Assembly (NCBI GenBank): GCA_946410455.1
Contig: CAMKAJ010000011.1
Coordinates: forward strand, 1 to 64,000
DNA: 64,000 nt
From: an uncultured Bacteroidales bacterium
Lineage (GTDB): Bacteria; Bacteroidota; Bacteroidia; Bacteroidales; UBA932
Direction: 5' to 3'
Below, piece by piece: positions 59,963-64,000 of this stretch. Both the position numbers and the translations under genes were made by a program. Within the stretch, counting starts at the first letter, position 1. Every line of letters begins with the position of its first letter. The notes below the pieces were generated by a model. It was not told where the DNA came from. It searched no databases and worked only from the letters and a program-made list of their open reading frames with translations.

Positions 59963-61386
59963 ACGATTTCTTTGTGTCGCTGATGCTTCTGGGAGCTCTG
60001 GGCCAGGGCGGAAACATGCCATTCTGGGCTACGTCTAACCAATATGGATTGGTACCCGAATCGAGCGGCGGTCTGGCTCTCCTGCAGACGGGGATGCCAT
60101 TTGACGAGAGCAAGACCTTCCAGTGGCACTGGGGTGCTTCTCTTGGACTTAAAGCTATGGGAACCGGAACTATGGTCTTGCCTGATGAACTTTATGCCGG
60201 TATCCGTTGGAAGAAGCTCCGCCTGGATGTGGGACTATGGCATCCGGAGCAGGGCTACATGGCTGCAAGTCCAGAGCTCGGCACGCTTTCTACTACCGGA
60301 GGTAACCTCATGAGAACAGGCAATGCCCGCAGCATGCCTGGCTACTCCCTTTGCCTTGAGCCCTGGAACGTGCCTTTCACCAATGGCCATTTGCAAATAT
60401 TTGGGCGCTTTGGCGACTACCGTACCACTGATGAGCGATATGTTGCAGGAGCTCTGGTTCACAATACCGAGGGGTATATACGGGGTAATTTTGGGAAGCG
60501 TTTCAGCATTACCTTCGGGCTTGACCACTACTCTATGTGGGGCGGTAACAGTCCCGATTTTGGCCCTCAGACTGTAAACTTCAAGAACTACCTGAAGGTG
60601 CTGACAGGACGTGCCGGAGGAGCAGACGCTCCAGGCGGAGACCAGCTGAACTCCCTTGGCGACCATCGCGGGCGCATACTGCTGCGCTTCCTCTGGAAGG
60701 GCGATGGCTGGAGCCTGTCTTATCAGCACGACAAGCCCTACGACGACCGTTCCGGTATGTTGTACTACAATTATCCCGATGCGGTGCGTACCCTGCATTT
60801 TGGGCTCGAAGACAAAACAGCTTGGGTGAGCGACGTGGTTTACGAGTTCCATACAAGTATGAAGCAGTCCGGCCCCTATGAGCGCAGGCTGGCTACCGAG
60901 GAAGAAATCGCGGCCAACGACCCTCACTTGTATTATGATACACTTATGAACAAGTGGTATCTTGTAGCTGGTGGGGCCGACAATTACTGCAACAATTATG
61001 AGTACAAATCTGGTTGGACCCATTATGGCCGCCAGATAGGAACGCCTTTGTTCTTCTCCCGCAGCAGCGGGCTGGGCACCTGGAACAATCTGCTTACTGC
61101 CCATCACATGGGGGTGTCCGGCAGTCTCTTCCGCAAGTTCCCCTACAAGCTCCTGCTTACCTGGAGCCAGAATTATGGCTGCTGGTTCTCGGAGGCCTTT
61201 GTGTACAACGATGGCAGCCGTTTCGACCAGCCTCTCAACCAGTTCTCTTCTGCATTCATGACAGAGTTCCCTCTGCTCAAGGGCGCACTCAAGATAGTCC
61301 CGGCAGTATATTTGGATGCCGGCGATGCCCTTCCACATTGCTGGGGAGCCACACTTTCAGTTAAATACAACATTATTCATAGATGA
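59959..61386 (+). CDS. Wzi-family capsule assembly outer-membrane protein
   Basis: A 475-residue beta-barrel-like protein with many aromatic-alternating strands (WHWGASLGLKAMGTGTMVL, RWKKLRLDVGLWHPEQGYM, FSITFGLDHYSMWGGNSPDF). The opening MPFWATSNQYG and the WGGNSPD motif belong to the Capsule_assembly_Wzi family, which tethers capsule to the outer membrane. The signal peptide is short (FFVSLMLLGALGQGG). It has a 4-base overlap with the upstream gene. Its presence argues that the product is retained as capsule or surface glycan rather than freely released. Confidence 0.9.
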   Translation: MNDFFVSLMLLGALGQGGNMPFWATSNQYGLVPESSGGLALLQTGMPFDESKTFQWHWGASLGLKAMGTGTMVLPDELYAGIRWKKLRLDVGLWHPEQGYMAASPELGTLSTTGGNLMRTGNARSMPGYSLCLEPWNVPFTNGHLQIFGRFGDYRTTDERYVAGALVHNTEGYIRGNFGKRFSITFGLDHYSMWGGNSPDFGPQTVNFKNYLKVLTGRAGGADAPGGDQLNSLGDHRGRILLRFLWKGDGWSLSYQHDKPYDDRSGMLYYNYPDAVRTLHFGLEDKTAWVSDVVYEFHTSMKQSGPYERRLATEEEIAANDPHLYYDTLMNKWYLVAGGADNYCNNYEYKSGWTHYGRQIGTPLFFSRSSGLGTWNNLLTAHHMGVSGSLFRKFPYKLLLTWSQNYGCWFSEAFVYNDGSRFDQPLNQFSSAFMTEFPLLKGALKIVPAVYLDAGDALPHCWGATLSVKYNIIHR

Positions 61387-62429
61387 TTATCAGAAGCAAA
61401 GCCCCTCTGCGGCTGGGATTGGCTGGCGGAGGAAGCGATGTGTCGCCGTATAGCGACCTTTATGGCGGATTGGTGCTCAACGCAACCATCAACCTTTATG
61501 CTTATTGTATCATAGAGGAGCTGGAGGAGGAACGCATCTGCATAGATTCGTACGATGCGGCTTGCAACTTACAGTTCCCGCTGCAGGGGCAGTTGCCTGT
61601 GGACGGGAAGGCGGACCTTGTGAAGGGAGTGTACAACCGCGTGGTGCGGGACTTCGGCCCCGTGCCCGGGGGCTTTCGAATCACTACCTGGAACGATGCT
61701 CCTGCGGGCTCTGGCCTGGGAACTTCCAGCACCATGGTGGTGTGCATACTCAAGGCCTTCGTGGAGTGGATGTCGCTGCCTCTGGGCGACTACGAGATTG
61801 CCCGCCTCTCGTACGAAATCGAGCGCAAAGACCTGGGCCTCTCGGGCGGCAAGCAAGACCAGTACGCAGCGGCGTTTGGCGGCTTCAACTTCATAGAGTT
61901 CCTGCCCGATGACCGAGTAATCGTGAATCCGCTCAAGGTGAAGCGCTGGATTACCGACGAGCTGGAGTCGAGCCTGCTGCTGTACTTCACCGGCAAGTCG
62001 CGCAGCAGTGCCGCCATCATCGACAAGCAGCGCCAGAATACCTCTTCTGGCAACGCCCAGGCAATAGAGGCCATGCACAAGATACGCCAGAGCGCCATAG
62101 ACATGAAGGCGGCGGTACTCAAGGGCGACATGGCCGAGTTCGCCCGCATCCTCGGCAGCAGCTGGGAGAACAAAAAGAAGATGGCAGAGGGCATCACCAA
62201 CGAGAATATACAGCATGCGTTCGACGTTGCCATGGCTGCAGGCGCAAAGTCTGGAAAGGTGAGCGGTGCCGGCGGAGGCGGATTTATAATGTTCTTCGTG
62301 GCCCCGGAGTGCAAGAAGAGGGTAGAGGAGGCGCTCAAGGCCCTGGACGGCTTTGTGTTGCCGTTCCTCTTTACCGACGGCGGTGCGCACGGATGGAAGA
62401 TTTACCCTACAGACACGGTTGCAAAATGA
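61383..62429 (+). CDS. hddA: D-glycero-alpha-D-manno-heptose 7-phosphate kinase (GHMP kinase)
   Basis: A 348-residue GHMP-fold kinase. Substrate-binding opening RSKAPLRLGLAGGGSDVSPY, ATP loop DAPAGSGLGTSSTMVV, and the C-terminal GAGGGGFIMFF motif identify it as HddA-type rather than galactokinase. It makes heptose 1,7-bisphosphate in the GDP-heptose branch. It is translationally coupled (4-base overlaps) to Wzi before and gmhA after it; the adjacent genes of the same pathway strengthen the assignment. Confidence 0.93.
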   Translation: MIIRSKAPLRLGLAGGGSDVSPYSDLYGGLVLNATINLYAYCIIEELEEERICIDSYDAACNLQFPLQGQLPVDGKADLVKGVYNRVVRDFGPVPGGFRITTWNDAPAGSGLGTSSTMVVCILKAFVEWMSLPLGDYEIARLSYEIERKDLGLSGGKQDQYAAAFGGFNFIEFLPDDRVIVNPLKVKRWITDELESSLLLYFTGKSRSSAAIIDKQRQNTSSGNAQAIEAMHKIRQSAIDMKAAVLKGDMAEFARILGSSWENKKKMAEGITNENIQHAFDVAMAAGAKSGKVSGAGGGGFIMFFVAPECKKRVEEALKALDGFVLPFLFTDGGAHGWKIYPTDTVAK

Positions 62430-63061
62430 AAGCGATACTTGACGAACTTGTGGTGCGCTACCCGGCGCTGGAGTGCGTGCGGGAGCAGATTTGGCAGGCG
62501 GCGCAGCTGCTTGTAGAGAGTTATTCAGCGGACGGCAAGCTGCTTATCGCCGGCAATGGCGGAAGCGCTGCCGACGCAGAGCATATAGTGGGCGAGATGA
62601 TGAAGACCTTCTGCATCCAGAAGACTCTGCCCGACGGCTATGCCGAGGAGCTCGTGGCTTGCGATCCCGAGATGGGGAATGTGCTGCGTACGCACCTGCA
62701 AGGGGCGCTGCCGGCTATAGCGCTCGACGGCCACATATCCCTGAGCACTGCGTACATGAACGATTGCGAGCCGCTGCTGTGTTTTGCGCAGCAGGTTAAC
62801 GGCTACGGCCGCCCGGGAGATGTGTTCTTGGGAATCTCTACCTCCGGCAACAGCCGCAACGTGCTGTACGCTGCGGTGGCAGCCAAGGCCAGGGGCATGA
62901 AGGTGATCGGGCTCACCGGTGGGCGCGACAACCGCCTGGAGCGTTTTGCAGACGTGTGCATCAAGGTGCCCGAGACCGAGACCTTCAAGATTCAGGAGCT
63001 GCATCTGCCTGTGTATCATTGCATTTGCCTGATGGTAGAGAAGCACTTCTTCGGGAAATAA
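62426..63061 (+). CDS. gmhA: Sedoheptulose 7-phosphate isomerase
   Basis: A 211-residue SIS-domain isomerase converting sedoheptulose 7-phosphate to D-glycero-D-manno-heptose 7-phosphate, the first step of heptose synthesis. Motifs are [31 protein letters not shown] and [10 protein letters not shown] with the final metal-site region [11 protein letters not shown]. The ATG at 62426 overlaps the hddA stop by 4 bases, and its own stop overlaps the next start by one base (TAATG). Confidence 0.95.
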   Translation: MKAILDELVVRYPALECVREQIWQAAQLLVESYSADGKLLIAGNGGSAADAEHIVGEMMKTFCIQKTLPDGYAEELVACDPEMGNVLRTHLQGALPAIALDGHISLSTAYMNDCEPLLCFAQQVNGYGRPGDVFLGISTSGNSRNVLYAAVAAKARGMKVIGLTGGRDNRLERFADVCIKVPETETFKIQELHLPVYHCICLMVEKHFFGK

Positions 63062-64000
63062 TGGAAGTTGTAATTCTTGCTGGCGGACTGGGAACGCGGC
63101 TTCGCAGCATTGTGAGCGAAGTGCCCAAGTGTATGGCTCCGGTTGCCGGGAAGCCGTTCTTGTGGTACCTGCTCGAGCAGCTGCGGGGCTACGATGTGGA
63201 GCGAGTAATCCTGAGCGTAGGCTATCTCAGAGAGGCCGTGCAGGACTGGGTGGCGAAGCATGCAGCGGAGTATCCATTTGAGTTCCGCTTTGCCGTGGAG
63301 CAGGAGCTGCTGGGCACCGGTGGAGGCATTCGGCTTGCGGCCTCCGAGGCAGAGGGTACTGAGGTGATCGTTTTGAATGGCGATACTCTGTTCGACGCCG
63401 ACCTGGAGGCGCTGCTGCGAGCTCGCAGGCTCTCCGGAGCATCTGTAACTCTTGCCCTTAAGCCCATGCGCGACTTCGACCGCTATGGTGCCGTGGAACT
63501 GCGTACAGACGGCACTGTGGCAGCCTTCCGCGAGAAGCGGCATTGCGCCGAGGGTCTTATAAACGGGGGAGTCTATGCCCTGGACTTGAGTTCCGGACTC
63601 TTTGACGGACTGCCCGCCAGATTCTCTTTTGAGACTGCGGTTCTGGAGCCGTTGAGCGCCGCCGGAAAGCTCTCTGGCCTGGTGCAAGACGGATACTTTA
63701 TAGATATAGGTATACCAGAGGATTATGCACGGGCCGGTGCAAATCCGGAGCTCCTGAGCTGCCGCAAGGGACTAATGGAGATACTCCAGCTGGCTGATGC
63801 TTATGACACCCTGCTGCTCGACCGCGACGGCGTACTCAACCGGCTGCGTCCAGGTGATTACGTAAAGACGGTTGATGAGTTTGAGTGGCTGCCCGGCGTA
63901 AAAGACGCTCTGGCGTATGCAGCACAGAAGTTCCGCAGCATTTTTATTGTTACCAATCAGCGTGGCGTTGGCAGGGGAGTGATGAGCGAGGCGGCGCTGA
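63061..64000 (+). CDS. HddC-GmhB fusion: heptose-1-phosphate guanylyltransferase plus heptose bisphosphate phosphatase (truncated by window)
   Basis: The visible 313 residues contain two domains. Residues 1-235 are a sugar nucleotidyltransferase ([41 protein letters not shown]), matching HddC. From about residue 250 a HAD phosphatase of the GmhB type starts ([20 protein letters not shown] with Asp254 and Asp256, then [12 protein letters not shown]). GmhB removes the 7-phosphate and HddC transfers GMP, so consecutive steps are joined in one chain. The gene runs past the window edge with no stop. Confidence 0.9.
   Translation, partial: MEVVILAGGLGTRLRSIVSEVPKCMAPVAGKPFLWYLLEQLRGYDVERVILSVGYLREAVQDWVAKHAAEYPFEFRFAVEQELLGTGGGIRLAASEAEGTEVIVLNGDTLFDADLEALLRARRLSGASVTLALKPMRDFDRYGAVELRTDGTVAAFREKRHCAEGLINGGVYALDLSSGLFDGLPARFSFETAVLEPLSAAGKLSGLVQDGYFIDIGIPEDYARAGANPELLSCRKGLMEILQLADAYDTLLLDRDGVLNRLRPGDYVKTVDEFEWLPGVKDALAYAAQKFRSIFIVTNQRGVGRGVMSEAAL

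Noticed and set aside
1..64000. CRISPR arrays, rRNA or tRNA genes
   Set aside because: No regularly spaced repeats or conserved RNA gene sequences were seen in the window.

Overview
This window is a chromosomal segment of a moderately GC-rich member of the Bacteroidetes, almost certainly order Bacteroidales. The evidence is gene content (GSCFA, DUF4301, DUF721-recF, PepD, the TGS-domain nucleoside kinase, a Rho with a long disordered insert, SLBB/Wzi capsule proteins) and repeated matches to the Bacteroidetes -7 promoter box TAnnTTTG upstream of many genes. A genus cannot be named from this sequence alone.

Layout. (1) 1-3.76 kb: the tail of a GNAT acetyltransferase, a LuxR-type regulator divergent from a lipoprotein serine hydrolase, and a secreted DUF5694 protein. 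This block is bracketed by two direct copies of a GC-rich, hairpin-dense repeat (279-400 and 3641-3759) whose stems show compensatory changes. (2) About 3.8-11.74 kb: a small integrative element next to the 3' end of mnmE. It has a leftward operon (zinc-ribbon/four-HTH protein, tyrosine recombinase, two small HTH proteins, a BT4734-like replication protein, a DUF3987 primase-helicase) and a convergent two-gene cargo of unknown function (3968-5750). Its regulatory region holds four tandem decamers and an operator-like inverted repeat over the promoter.

(3) 11.75-43.2 kb: core housekeeping genes. These are mnmE, a TGS nucleoside kinase, upp, rho, a PHP hydrolase, a lipid-linked sugar module (GT2-GtrA-ArnT-like) followed by lptD, an amidase, dnaA-pepD-rpe, birA, ftsH-cdsA-psd, recF-DUF721-pdxB-DUF4301, a TPR protein, yebC, GSCFA, a 5'-nucleotidase, a minimal AraC regulator and ffh.

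(4) 43.3-64 kb: an extracellular polysaccharide locus. Export and length control (SLBB, Wzz), polymerase (Wzy), flippase (Wzx), four glycosyltransferases and a secreted beta-helix protein lie in an AT-richer stretch to about 55.2 kb. A second promoter then drives a GC-richer set: radical SAM/SPASM protein, GT4, initiating sugar-phosphate transferase, nucleotidyltransferase-fold protein, Wzi, and a tightly coupled GDP-D-glycero-alpha-D-manno-heptose pathway (HddA, GmhA, and an HddC-GmhB fusion cut by the window edge). The apparent logic is that heptose donor synthesis feeds a Wzx/Wzy-dependent, Wzi-anchored surface glycan.

The most likely undescribed items are the paired structured repeat, the two-gene cargo of the integrative element with its multi-HTH control region, and the GC-rich in-frame insertion in the GSCFA gene.
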